A DNA stretch of 64,000 nt from Malurus cyaneus samueli (lineage: Eukaryota; Chordata; Aves; Passeriformes; Maluridae), in assembly GCA_009741485.1 (NCBI GenBank), contig CM019218.1:51472352-51536351 (forward strand), read 5' to 3'. The notes beneath the pieces are model-generated. The model worked only from the letters and a program-made list of their open reading frames with translations, was not told the DNA's origin and did no database searches. A program made the position numbers and the translations under genes. Positions 22,161 through 33,684 of the stretch are shown here, one piece after another (position 1 is the stretch's first letter; each line of letters starts with the position of its first letter).

Positions 22161-25100
22161 CTGATCCGCCTGCGGGGATCCAGCGGGAACAAAAGTAGGA
22201 CATGGTGGAGGGAAGTGGGTCAGGCCAGCCTCAGGTGCCCCGGGATGAGGGGTGGATGCGCCTTTTGGGATCATTGCACCACCAGGCATGAAATTCTCAG
22301 TCCAGGTCTACCTTGACGGGATGAGTGGAAAGTGGAGAGGTCCCCAGACCTTATCTCTCACAAAGCTTTCCCTGCAGGAATTTCCTGCCTCTCCTGGCCA
22401 GAGCCAGGCTCCCTGATCTACCAAAATCTGGCACATTTTTACAGAATTCAAATATCAGAGGAAATCTCAGAAATTCTAATCCACAAAACCAGCTGTGCAT
22501 CCACCTCAATTCCAGTGTGTCCCTCTCAACTCCCATGGCAGAAAGCAACTCCCTCCAGCTCAGATATCTCACTGTGGTGGCCCACCTTCAAAAGAGCAAT
22601 TCTTCAGCAATTCTTCAGCAGCATCCCAAAGCTCTGGTGCTTCCCCAAGATGTTGCATGTGGGAATCCCATGGGTAACCCATGGGAAAGCTCATTGTCAC
22701 CCCCATCCCATCTGGCACCCCTTTGTGGTGTCCTGCCCTCCCTTGAGAATTGAGGGTGGTGCAAAGGAGGCTGTGAGGGAGGAGGGACACTGAGTTGGGG
22801 TGTTGGGGGAACACTCAGCCACACTTTTTGGGAGAGGGACCTTTCCTGGCTCATCTGATCCTCCCCACTCGCCCTGGGAACTGAGTGTGGAGATTTGGCT
22901 TCATTTGTGGTCCCCATTTCACAGGGACAGCTGGACCAAGAGGGCTTTCAACTGACCATCAATGAGACCTGGACCAGGACCTTCCCCTTTTTTGGGAGCT
23001 GCTGTGGAGCAGAGTCACCTGTGTGTGTCCCTGCCCTGCTGCCCTCATGTCCCCTTGGGTCACTGTCCCCAGGCCTGACCTCCGGGCAGGTCAGCACAGC
23101 CGGAGCAATGGCCAAGGCCTCGAATAAACCCCGAGCAGGGAAATGACACCAGCGAGGGTGGTTGGTCCCTCCAGGACGTGTCCTGAATGCAACCTCAGCT
23201 TCTGCTGCAGCCCTGTCACAGAGATGCCTCTAATTTGGTGTCTCTTAGCGGGGAAAGTTTATGGGCTGTTCTCTCTCTCCTGGAGAGCTCCCGGTTGTTT
23301 TCCGTGCTGATTCTACCACAGCAGCAAATTCCAGGTGCTGCCGGATGCGGGAGGAGAGCTTTGCTGCCTTTGTGTTTGTCCTCAAGAAAAGGTTTTTCTT
23401 GCCCCTTGCAGGTTTTTCTGCTTTGCCAGGCGCTTTGAGCCGAGATTGTCTCTCGCTCGCTGTTTGTTCGCGCGCGGCGTGACGGGGCCCTGAGCCGCTC
23501 TGGGCTTTTATATCCTGTGTAAAGCGAGGAATGATAATTATAATCAAATAACCGGCTTGCACAGAGCTGCCACGCTTGGTTCTCAGGGATCAGCGACACA
23601 GGCAGAGCTGGCGTGGGGGAGGTGAGTTCCTGGAGACCTCTGCAGTGCCCGTCCCCATCCCTGCTGGGCACAGCAGGCGCAGGAGCCAGGGGCACCCAGG
23701 GAACACCTGGCAGAGGAAGGTGCAGAGAAATGTGAAAAGCACAACAAATCAGCCACGAAGGGAACATCTGCGCTGAGCTCCTGGTGCTGGGCTGACACAC
23801 AGCCCCATGAACCCTGGCTGCGAGTGCGACGCTGCGTGCGAGGCTGAGCTGGCTCCCGCACTCCTGGCTGGTTTTGTAACCAGTGCTGCCCTGAATCTCC
23901 CTCCTGCGGGGGTTCATTCCTCCCCAGAGGGCAGGAAAAGAGGGAGGATGTGCCTGTGGGTGCCCCGGGAAGACCCCATTTCCCGTATCACATAGCAGCC
24001 ACCCCCGGCCACGGCGCTGAGCCGCTTATGCCGGGCTTGTGAGCTCCCTCGCCAGGAAAGGGGTTAAGGCAAGATAAAGGCAGAGCGTTATAGAGACCAT
24101 ATGGAGGGGAAGAAAACCCTTTATCCTGTAATTGGATTCGCTCAGCGCTGGAGGTGAGGCTGAGTGGAGCTGACAGGCCGTGATGGGCCAGGCGCTGCCA
24201 GCCGCCCGTCCAAAGCAGGATGTGTGTGCACAAACTTGTAGATCAATCCATTAGAGTGGATCAAACAGATTTAAACGTGTGGCAGGGAGAAGGAGGGCAC
24301 TGATGTATTTACAATTGGGTTCGCTGGGCCCAGTCCCAGCAGGGATTACCCAGCTGTGGCTGGTGGCTCCGTGGCTCCGTGATTGTGCCCTGGGCAACCA
24401 CCCAGGACAGGGGCTGGGGGTGCTCCGGGAGGTTCCTTTGCTTCTATCCCAAAAATTAAGGGTGCACAGCAGGCTGTCTCCTATCTCGTCTCTCTCATGC
24501 ACAAAATTTGAGCAGGAGGGAGCCCAGTTTCTGTTTTCCATGCAGGATCTCCATCTCCATCCTGCTCCAGGCTCTCCCCGGAGGATACACCATCCCCCAA
24601 GCCAGAAAGCAGCTGGGAAGTGGGGAGAGCTCCCCCACGCCAACCTCTTTTCCTGGTACTTGCAAGCTCTGTCAGCTCCCAGCCTTTTCCTCCAGGTAAC
24701 GTCTCTCCAAACACTGTAGGATTTCCTTGGAGAGACAGGAAATCTTTGGGCCCTGTCATTTCCCTGCCAAGGAGCTGAGCAATCCCGGCTCAGCTGCGAA
24801 CCTGCTCCGCTCCGTGTGGTGCTGTCAACACCTCTCTCTGGGTGACAACCCGGGGCTGTGGCAGAGTGGGCAGGTGTGCAAGACAGTCCCCCCGGCCCCG
24901 TGGCGAGGAGCAGCCGGCACAGCCGGCAAATCCCGGCAGCTCTGGCACCGCTCCTGGGCTGTGCCTGGAGCGAGTCGTGCTCTGACGGGGCGACAGCGGA
25001 AACGCCGCGCTGATCTTCCCGTCTGGCAAAACTGGAGTCAGTCAGGGTTTGGGACTGCTTTATGGGATTTCTGTGGTGTTGTTACCGGGGGTTCAGGATC

Positions 25101-25540
25101 TGTGTCCAGCTCTCCTCCTTTGCCTGACCAGTGGCAGGTGTGTGGCTGCGAAGTTGGAGAGGCAAATTCCTGAATTCCCGAGGGATGCACATGCACAGCA
25201 GCACCCCCTCACCCTGCAGTGTCCACTCCAGCCCGGCTGAGCAGCCAGGAAAGGGGGGTTCAGGCACACAGAAATAATCCAGCTCTTTTATTTTTAATTT
25301 GTAAATCTCATTTGAAGTGGAATCCTGTTATTCCCGAGGGCCCTGTTGTGGCTGCTCGTGGCTCTCCGCAGCGATTGCCGTGCACGCGCTGCTTCGTTTT
25401 GTCATAACTGGGTCAATTTGTGTTTTTTTTCTCTTTCTAATACAAGCCTTTTTCTCAGTGGAAGCCTGGAGCCTGCTGTGACACGGGCAGCTGGGTTATA
25501 ATCTTATAGGAATCAGCACAGAGGAAATTTGGGGTTGCCT
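22161..25540. other. No gene; intergenic upstream of RH2 with two enhancer-like patches
   Basis: 23440-23560 has CpG-rich sequence next to TTTTATATCC and AATGATAATTATAATC. 24050-24260 is repeat-poor and includes GGATTC-type homeodomain sequence. No exon pattern found in the rest. Confidence 0.4.
24118..24140. promoter_or_regulatory. 23-bp homeodomain-type element, copy 1
   Basis: CCCTT then TATCCTGTAATTGGATTC. It differs at one position from the sequence at 26012-26034. It contains TAATTGGATT, a pairing of a TAATT core with an inverted K50-type AATCC site. Confidence 0.35.
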
Positions 25541-25559
25541 GCTTGTTTCCTCTTTCCAG

Positions 25560-25882
25560 CAGGGCTGTTCCCTGTGCCTGGCTGGGCTGGCTCCTCGATC
25601 CAAATCCCTAGGAACAGCCAAACTGGTGTCCCAGCTCCCAGAAGAACCACATCCTGGTGGTACTTTCCCCCTCAGCCAGGTGCAGAGCTCCATTCCCTGC
25701 CTCCAACCCCATTTCCTCTGTCCTGCTCTCATTCCCTTTCTCCTGCCCCCTTCCTTTCTCCTGCCCCATTTCCTTTCTCCTGTCCCATTCCTCTTTCCTT
25801 CTCCATTTCCTCTCTCCTGCCCCATTCCCCCTCTCCTGCCCCATTTCCATTCTCCTGCCCCATTCCTCTTCTTCTGCCCCAT
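25560..25882 (+). repeat. Duplicated block, copy A, with CTCCTGCCCCATT minisatellite
   Basis: CCAAACTGGTGTCCCAGCTC through the TGCAGAGCTCCATTCCCTGC segment, then about 11 copies of an 18-bp unit TTTCTCCTGCCCCATTCC. The same order recurs at 26670-27002. Confidence 0.9.
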
Positions 25883-26011
25883 GCTCCGACTCCTCTCGGT
25901 GGTGGCCACGTGTCCTGCACTGCGATTCATTCACCTCCTCTTCTTGCCATCCCCATTTTAAAGCCTTTTAGGGATTTGCTCCAGACCAAACGTGTCCATC
26001 CTGTCCCTGTG

Positions 26012-26034
26012 CCCTTCATCCTGTAATTGGATTC
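26012..26034. promoter_or_regulatory. 23-bp homeodomain-type element, copy 2
   Basis: CCCTT then CATCCTGTAATTGGATTC, 22 of 23 bases as in copy 1. A TATATAA box follows at about 26077-26083, in GC-rich surroundings. Confidence 0.35.
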
Positions 26035-26512
26035 ATTTCTTCCATCCAGCCCAGGCCGGGTTTCTCCCCATCCCTTTATATAACAGCGCTGGCTCCGGCT
26101 GCGCCACTCGGGGCTTGACCCACAGCCACCAACACCAGCGCAGAGTTTGCTGCACGTTGAATCCCATATCAGTCCAAAACCCTTTTCCTTGTGCAATTCC
26201 TGCTCTCTTTTCCCTCTCCCATGGGGTGTGAGCTCCCTCCAGCCTCTCAGTGGCTGCAGTTCCCTCCCAGCACATGGAGCTCCTGCTCCAGAGAGCCGTA
26301 AACGCAATGAGCTCTGCGCAGAGGAGCATGGGCAGGATTGTCTGGAAAAATGATGGCTTTTCCCACCCCTGTCATTAATATTTATTCTCCTTAATTCCCA
26401 ATCTTTACTGTTTAGCTCTCGAAAGGCTTTGTGGTTGAGAGGCTTTCGCTGAGGTTGCTATTCTGCGCCTAAGCAAAATATCCACGGATTAAACGGGCGT
26501 TTTATCAAAAGT

Positions 26513-27002
26513 GAGTCCTGTGCTGGGATCAGACCTGGCTGCACAGGCCCCGGTGGCTCTGCAGATCTTTTTCTGCTGCTGTCACAATTTTTCATTCAGT
26601 TTTCCCCATAGCCCAGCTGGGATGGATGTGCTGCTGCTCCTTGTCCCTGGGTCTCTCTCACTCCAAGATCCCCAGGAATGGCCAAACTGGTGTCCCAGCT
26701 CCCAGAAGAACCACATCCTGGTGGTATTTTTCCCTCAGCCAGGTGCAGAGCTCCATTCCCTGCCTTCTGCCCCATTCCCTGCCTCCTGGCCCATTTCCTT
26801 CCTTTTGGCCCTATTCCCTTTCTCCTGCCCCATTTCCTGCTCCTGCCCCATTCCTCTTCTTCTGCCCCATTCTCTTTCTCCTGCCCCATTCCCTTTCTCC
26901 TGCTCCATTCCCTGCCTCCTGCCCCATTCTCTTTCTCCTGCCCCATTCTCTTTCTCCTGCCCCATTTCCTCTTTCCATCCCCATTCCCTTTCTCCTGCCT
27001 CA
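26513..27002 (+). repeat. Duplicated block, copy B (full unit)
   Basis: Begins GTCCTGTGCTGGGATCAGAC, continues through the part shared with copy A, and ends in the CTCCTGCCCCATT minisatellite. Confidence 0.9.
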
Positions 27003-27009
27003 TTCAAAA

Positions 27010-27160
27010 GCAAGCCCTGTGCTGGGATCAGACCTGGCTGCACAGGCCCTGGTGGCTCTGCAGATCTTTTTCTGCTGCTGTCACAATTTTCCATTCCATT
27101 TTCCCTCCATCCCAGCTGGAATGGATGTGCTGCTGCTCCTTGTCCCAGGTCTCTCCCGGG
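27010..27160 (+). repeat. Duplicated block, copy C (5' part only)
   Basis: Repeats the first 150 bp of copy B (CCTGTGCTGGGATCAGACCT onward) with a few differences, tandem to it. Confidence 0.9.
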
Positions 27161-27496
27161 ATCCCTCACCAGGCAGTTCCATGACCTCCCACATGCAAAT
27201 CTCTTTTTCACCCCAAAGCCATCCAGCTCTGCTTTCTTGCTCCTCTCAGGATGAATTGGTGCCTTGAGAGCCAGAACCCTTCTCCTGTGTGCCAGATAAA
27301 TGGTCACTGATTGCTGAGGGGCACTGGGATGAACAGGGGAACTCCAGGGAGAGCACCAATAAATCCTGGGCATCCGGCACCATCCAATCAGGGAAAATCT
27401 GCTGGCAGCTGGCATGGCTGAGCACAGTGATGGCTGGACCCCTTCTGTCCTCTCTCTTCTTTATTTCCCTGTTTTTATTCTCCCCTCCTTGTTTTC

Positions 27497-27640
27497 CCTT
27501 CCTTCCTTCCTTCCTTCTTCCTTCCTTCCTTCCTTCCTTTCCTTCCTTCCTTCTTCTTCCTTCCTTCCTTCCTTCCTTCCTTCCTTCCTTCCTTCCTTCC
27601 TTCCTTCCTTCCTTCCCTCCTTCCTTCCCTCCTTTTCTTT
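27497..27640. repeat. (CTTC/CTTCC)n simple repeat
   Basis: About 145 bp of CCTT units, followed to about 27890 by degenerate CT-rich sequence. Confidence 0.97.
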
Positions 27641-27899
27641 CCCCCTTCTCTTTCCCTCCTCTTCTTCCTTCTGCTTGTTTTCCCTGCCCTTTTTACCCTC
27701 CTTTTCTTTCTTTTTCCCCCTCCTTTTTTCCCTCCTCTTTTCTTTCCCCACCCTTTTCCCCCTCCTCTTCTTTCTCTCACTCCTCTTCTTCCCCCAATTC
27801 CCTGCCTTTTTTTCCCTCCTTTCTTTCCCTGCTCTCCTTCCCTCCCTGCTTGTTTTCCCTGCCCATTTTCTCTGCCCTTCTGTCCCTCTCGATGGGCAG

Positions 27900-30800
27900 A
27901 GAGGTGGCCTTGGTGTTGTCTTGTAGTCCTTAACCTCATCCACCGGTGTTTGATACAGGAACAGGGCAGGGAAAGGAGGGAATGAGGCAATAAAAGGTCA
28001 GAGGACACCTGGAGTGTGAAAAAGCTGAATTCCTCCTCATCAAATCGGATAAATATTCCCTGTGAGCAGGGCAGGGATCCCTTTGGCTGAAATGTGAGCC
28101 ATTTTCCTGTCTCTGAGCTCAGCCCAAGGCTTGGCTGGGCTTTCTCATCGCCTACCCAGGGTCACAGCACCCCAAAAGGACAGTGGGGTGCCCAGGGACA
28201 GCACCCAACCCCACGGGACAAGGCAGTCACAGCCCCTGGCTGGGCATGAGGCTGCATTTTGTACTGTTCCTAAAAATATTCCCCAGCCCTCAAGTGAAAA
28301 CCGGGTGGCTCAGATTTGAAAACCAAAATGGGAACAGCTGAGCTGCATCCCATCGTGTTTTCTCACCTCCTCTCCCTTCTCTCTCCACTTCTTCCAGATC
28401 GGGGAGAGGGTGGCAAAGGAGTGACCAAAAATGTAGCAAAGCGAGGCAAGGAAACATTTTTCTCCTATTTATTTCTTTTCCTTGTTTGAGAGGAGAGAAG
28501 GTTTTTATAAACAAAGATATTTATTTTATTGGAAAAAGTGATTTAAATTTTTTTTATTTTTGAATTCTAGTGAAAGAGTATCATTATGGGATAGGACATT
28601 TTGGTCAGTGCCTGTCCCCTCCAGCCCTTATAGAGAAGTGAAATCACCCGGGTTCTGTCCAGAAAACTGTTTTCCTCTCTTTGGTTCTTGCATGGAGAAA
28701 ATAAGGCAGCAGGCAGAATTTCCCCAGCTTTGGGGTGCCCAGATCACCTCAGGGCTGAGATTTCCAGAGAGGCTTTGGTGTGAATTTTGGGCTGTAAATC
28801 CCAATCCTGCTGCTGCTGCAAACCTTCCCCTCCTTCCCCACACCTGCCTTGCCCTGTGCCTGCAGCCCCTGGAGCCTCTGGAACAGGAATCAAAGTGGGA
28901 GAGGGAGAAACTCAGTGAAAGAAATTCCCCATAAAGCTGAGCCCATCCTTTGCTGTCCAAAAATATGGTTTGGGGAGTCAGCAGGAGGGAAATCCTTCCT
29001 ATTGATCCTTGCCCAGCCAGGAATTGCCAGGAATTACCTGGAATTACACCGGAGACCTGGGGAGGAATCTGAGTGGGATGGGGGAAATCCAGACCTTTAA
29101 AATATTCCTGCTGCAAATGGACATGTGCTTAAAGCCTGTGATTCTGCAAATGTTTATCTGGCATTAATATTTGGAAAAAAGCATGAAGATCTGCTACTGG
29201 TGCTTTATTCATCAGAGCATTTTGAGCCTGTGAAATCTGTGTTACATCCATGCAGGAACAGCAGCTGGAGGATGTGCCTGGGCTGGGAGAAGGAGATTTT
29301 AGCTCAAAATGAGCCCAAAATGAGCTCCATCCCACACTGACCTCGCTGTGTGACTGCAGCCCTTCAGCCCTGTGCCAGGTTTTGGACCCATCTGATTGCA
29401 AGCAAAGATAATTCCATGGGATTAGGGTGAGAATGGATTGCTGTGGGCTCCAGGAAGGGAGCTGGAGCTAAGGGATGGGTTTTTTCAAGGCCTTATGGTG
29501 GATGTGGCAGGGCTGTGGGAACAAAGGCTCTCCACAAAGTCCTGTCCCCCATTCCCAGCTCCATCAAAGCAGTTTTTGGACGAGAGGGAAGAGGGGATGA
29601 GGCCTTGGTGGCTCTTGGAGCTCTGATATTCAGACCTGAACTGGAGGCTTTGCTGGAGACCCCACAGCGCCTGTCTGGGTGGGATTTCAGTCCATCCCAC
29701 TCCCCCATGTGCTTTCCCCAGGCTCAAATTCCACCTCAGGCTCCCATCTCCCACCCTTCTGCATCTTTTTGCTGCACACCCCGAGCCTGGAGCAGCTTGG
29801 AGGGGGAAGCACAGACCCAGAGACAAACGCTCCGTGCTGCTGGCACAGGCAGCTCATTCTCCCTCTGGTTCCTTGACACCACAACTGATCCCAGGCTTAA
29901 TGGACTGCATTTCCACTGCCAGTTTCCTGGGAAAACTACTCCCAATTATGCCAAACGTTTAACTTTAGGAACAAGCAGAACTGCACTCAAGCCCATCCTG
30001 CACATCATGTTTTTGCTGAGCCTCTAACCTCTGCTGCTATTTGGCACCGGAGCTCAAAGGGGAGTTTCGGGGGCTGCAGGTTGCAGACTGTGCCAAGGAT
30101 GCAGCAGCATGGAATTTTGGAATTACAGTGCTGGCAGGGAGACCTCCAGCTGGGACTTTTTGTTTTCATTTATCCTTGTTTTGCAGCCAGGATGTGCCAA
30201 AAGCTGAGTTTATGGACTGGGCCTGTTGCTCCCACCTGCCCTGGCGCTTCCAGACTCAGAGTCAGATCCTTTATTTTCAGCTCCACGATTCCTTCCAGTC
30301 TGAGCACTCTTGCATAATTAAGAGGTGAAGCTGGCAGGCTGCATGCAGCTAATACAGATATGATTAATTTTCATCCCTCTGTTTGATTTGGAAGGTTGTC
30401 CTTCCCAAGGCAGAAGGCTCCATCCCAGATGGATGGAAAGCTGCCAGCCGGACGCGTCTTAGAGGGACAGAGGGACAAGACGTGGGAAAGTTTAGTGCTT
30501 TGGAAAAGTGACCTTTCTTGGTAACTAATTTGTCACTTCCCAGCACCATCTGCTTGACTCATCAGCTGCATCCATCATAACCGTGCAAAAAACGGACTGG
30601 AAAAGTCAATTAAAATGAGAACTGGTGTCAGATTTGGATGGGGTTTGTGCAAATTGTTTAGGGAAGGGAGGAGAAAACCCCACATTGTATGGGTAACATT
30701 TTTTCCATCACTCCCCAGGATGGAAAGGATCATGATGCCAGGGAGGTTTCCAGGGAGCAAAGCTGTGCTGGAGTCTTTGGACACTTTCCATGGCACAGAG

Positions 30801-31700
30801 GCTGATAAGCTGGAGCGAATGCCCAGGGATCTGGGAAGCACCTGAGTGCTGGACACGAGTTTTTTGAGAGGGCTCCGGCTCCAATCGAGCGTTATTGATG
30901 GCTGTGACAGCAGCAGGGCCGTGGTGACACCTCCTGTGCCCGTGTCCTATTGACTGGCTGTGATGGGGCCAGGTGACAAATGGCATTCCCGGGCTGGACA
31001 GTGGCCGTTCCCGAGCAGGAATGCTGCCCTCCCTGCTCTCACAGCCCACAGATCCCATTCGATGTTTCATGGCTTCCCCAATTCAGTTTTTCCCTCCTGT
31101 CCCTCGCCTGGCTGCTCCCAGCCTCCCTCAGGAGCAGCATGGGGATGTGCCTGGCCTGATCCCAAACTCTCTGGCATCAGCTCCTGGCTGATGGTCCCGG
31201 GAGAGCACGGATGAGTTCTTGCACAATTCCCTCCCTCTCTCAGCACCTCGTTTGTCTGGAGAGGGATGACAGTGCAGGGTTTGTGTTCCCTGGGGGATCA
31301 ACGTGCCAGGCTCAGTGAGGATGGGAAGAGGTGCCACAGGAACACTCAAAGTGGCAAATTTTGATATTATTGTGATTTTGCCAATTACAGTAACAACATA
31401 ATTGACACAGGTGTCATTTTAGTGCTGGTACATTCACATCGTAAAAACATTGTCCTGCAGGCTCAGGAGCTGAAAACACAATCTGGGAGAGAGGAATTTC
31501 TCCATCTTAGAGACAGGGAAACTGAGGCAGCAGCAGATCTGCCCCAGCTGTGAGACCACTGGGAACAGCTGAAGAGCCTGGGGAGGGAGCAAAGCAGACC
31601 TGCCTGGAAACGAGAAATGAGAAAACTCCAAAGCAGATAAGAGCATTCCCTGCCTGGGAAAGCCGTTTCCATGCAGGCCAGGCAGCTGGACAGGGTCACA
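27900..31700. other. No gene seen; intergenic between duplicated block and MLN
   Basis: Unique sequence without a convincing exon. AT-rich repeat-poor patches lie at 28490-28570 and 29100-29220, and an ATTGATGG-containing patch at 30885-30960. No CR1 copy recognised. Confidence 0.45.
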
Positions 31701-31728
31701 GGTGAGTGACTGAGGTGTCTGGACGTGG

Positions 31729-31818
31729 ATATAAAGGGAGGGGAACAGCAGGAGCAGCCAGGTGTGACAGGAGGGAGAAGAGCTCTGGCCTCCAACATCC
31801 CCTGGCTGCACTCCCCAG
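31729..31818 (+). promoter_or_regulatory. MLN: Candidate MLN promoter and non-coding first exon
   Basis: A TATA box (GATATAAAG, 31729-31737) is followed about 80 bp later by a perfect splice donor, CAG|GTAGGT, with the exon ending at 31818. The motilin start codon lies 10 nt into an exon that begins after an acceptor at 33557-33558, so an upstream non-coding exon is required. This is the best-placed candidate. It is inferred from splice and TATA signals only. Confidence 0.5.
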
Positions 31819-33558
31819 GTAGGTCCTGGCACCTCTTGGCCACGGCAGAGCTAGCTCTGAGGAGGAGGAGGAGGAGGGAAGAAAAGTGATGCTGGAAGAA
31901 GGGGGAAGGTGTTTTCTGCTCATCCCCATCTCAGAGGATCGATCCCAGTAGCTCCTGCCTCCCCTGGGCACCTGGCAGACACCGGGCACTGCTGTGGGGA
32001 ACCCGAGTGCTCTCTGTGCTTGGGAGCTGCTCTGAGCAGGGAGGAAATGATTCTTAGACAGGTCCTGGGGATAGGAATGGTTGGATTCTTTGGGAGACAA
32101 CTCGGTAGGTGAATGTCCTGTCCTGTCACTGTGCCAGCTGTCTTCCCCTCCTGCCCCCACACTGGCATTGACTCTGTTTTGGGGGGTGAGCAGAGCTGGC
32201 ACCGCTGTCCCAACCCAGCAGTGCTGAATTCAGGATCCTTCTGCTTTTTTATTTTCCCTTTGGAGTAGGGAAATAAATCCACCAGGTACTCTCTGCCTGG
32301 AGAGGAGCTGAGCTGGAGATCTCCAAGAAAGGGAGGGTCATCCAGCAAGGGTATTTTTGAGTGGAGAATTGTGTGGTGTGGGTGTTTTTCTGGGAGAAAA
32401 TGGAATGAATTAATTCCCAAAGGGTTAGCCAGGAAGAGATGAAGGAGGTGACTGAGTTTATTTTCTTTGCATTCAGCAGTATTTTTTCATTTATTTATTT
32501 ATTTACTGCAGTGACACAACAAATGAAAAGGCACAAAAGATTGATGCTGCTGAGGGAACATGGGAGAGCCTGAGAAATTCTGCCTGGATCCCTGCAGGAA
32601 ACAGGGCTGGGGGTGTCCCAGGGCAGGAGATGGCTCTGGTGGCCCAGTTTGGGTGGGCAGGGGGATGTGGCACTGGTGCAGTGCCCAGGGAAGGGAGAGG
32701 AGAGGATGTGACTGACAGGTGTTGTGGAAAGGGAATATTTATTAACTTCCACCGGCCCTCGGTTCAATACCAGCTGATATTTATGGGAAATCTAATTCAG
32801 GAGTCAAATCTGACCTAACAATGTCTTCTCAATAATGTCCAAACCAAGAGGTTGTTGAAACTAATTAAGGATCAGGCTCCAATCAGGTAGAGAAGTTAAG
32901 CTGTAGGACCAGACTTCATTAAATCTGTCCAGAGAGAATATTTTAATATTTAAAGAGAACATTCAATGTTTACATAAGTCCTTTCCTGATGTGAAGTCAC
33001 AGTTAGATCACCTCAGAAGGTGGCTTTTAAAGCCCTTTATTCCAGCCTCAGACAGGCTGGAAAACGCCTTTCCCATTTCCCTGGGACTCCGTGAGGCTTC
33101 TTTAAAGATCTAGACCATACAGGAAGGTTTCCAGTGGTGAAGAAAATCAAAACAAAAATTTACAAAACAGCTGTCTGAAGGTTTTCCTCTCTTACAGCAT
33201 CTCTGTCTCCCGTGCTGGCACTGGGATTGATGGATTTGCTCTGGACATGTGCAGGTCTTAAACCAACACAGCTGGAGGGGCTGAGGCACGAGAACTCAGG
33301 GAGGCTTGAGCAGTCCTGAAGGGCTTGAAATCTCTCGAGATGTTGCTCAAGAGCAAATCTGTTTACACAAACAGGTTTGAGAAAAGAATTGTCAGTCAAG
33401 ACGCTTCTATTCTCAGCTCAGGAGCAACTGGGAGAGTAAATATCCCTCAGGTTAGCTGGGGGTGAGCTGGATTGCAGCTGGGGCAGAGCCAAAGGCGTTT
33501 CTTGTCAAACATCTCTCTCCACTCCTGCCCCTGGTGTCTCCTTTCCCATGTTGTCCAG

Positions 33559-33684
33559 GCTCTCAGGATGGTTTCGAGGAAGGTGGTGGCTACTTTGCTG
33601 CTGGTGCACCTGCTGTCCATGCTGGCTGAGCAGACCCACGGCTTCATGCCCTTCTTCACCCAGAGTGACTTCCTGAAAATGCAG
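33559..33684 (+). CDS. MLN: MLN exon 2: signal peptide and motilin 1-14
   Basis: The acceptor AG at 33557-33558 is followed by 9 nt of 5' UTR and the ATG at 33568. 39 codons end in phase 0 after KMQ, with donor GTAACC at 33685. The split inside motilin after residue 14 is the same as in human. Confidence 0.92.
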
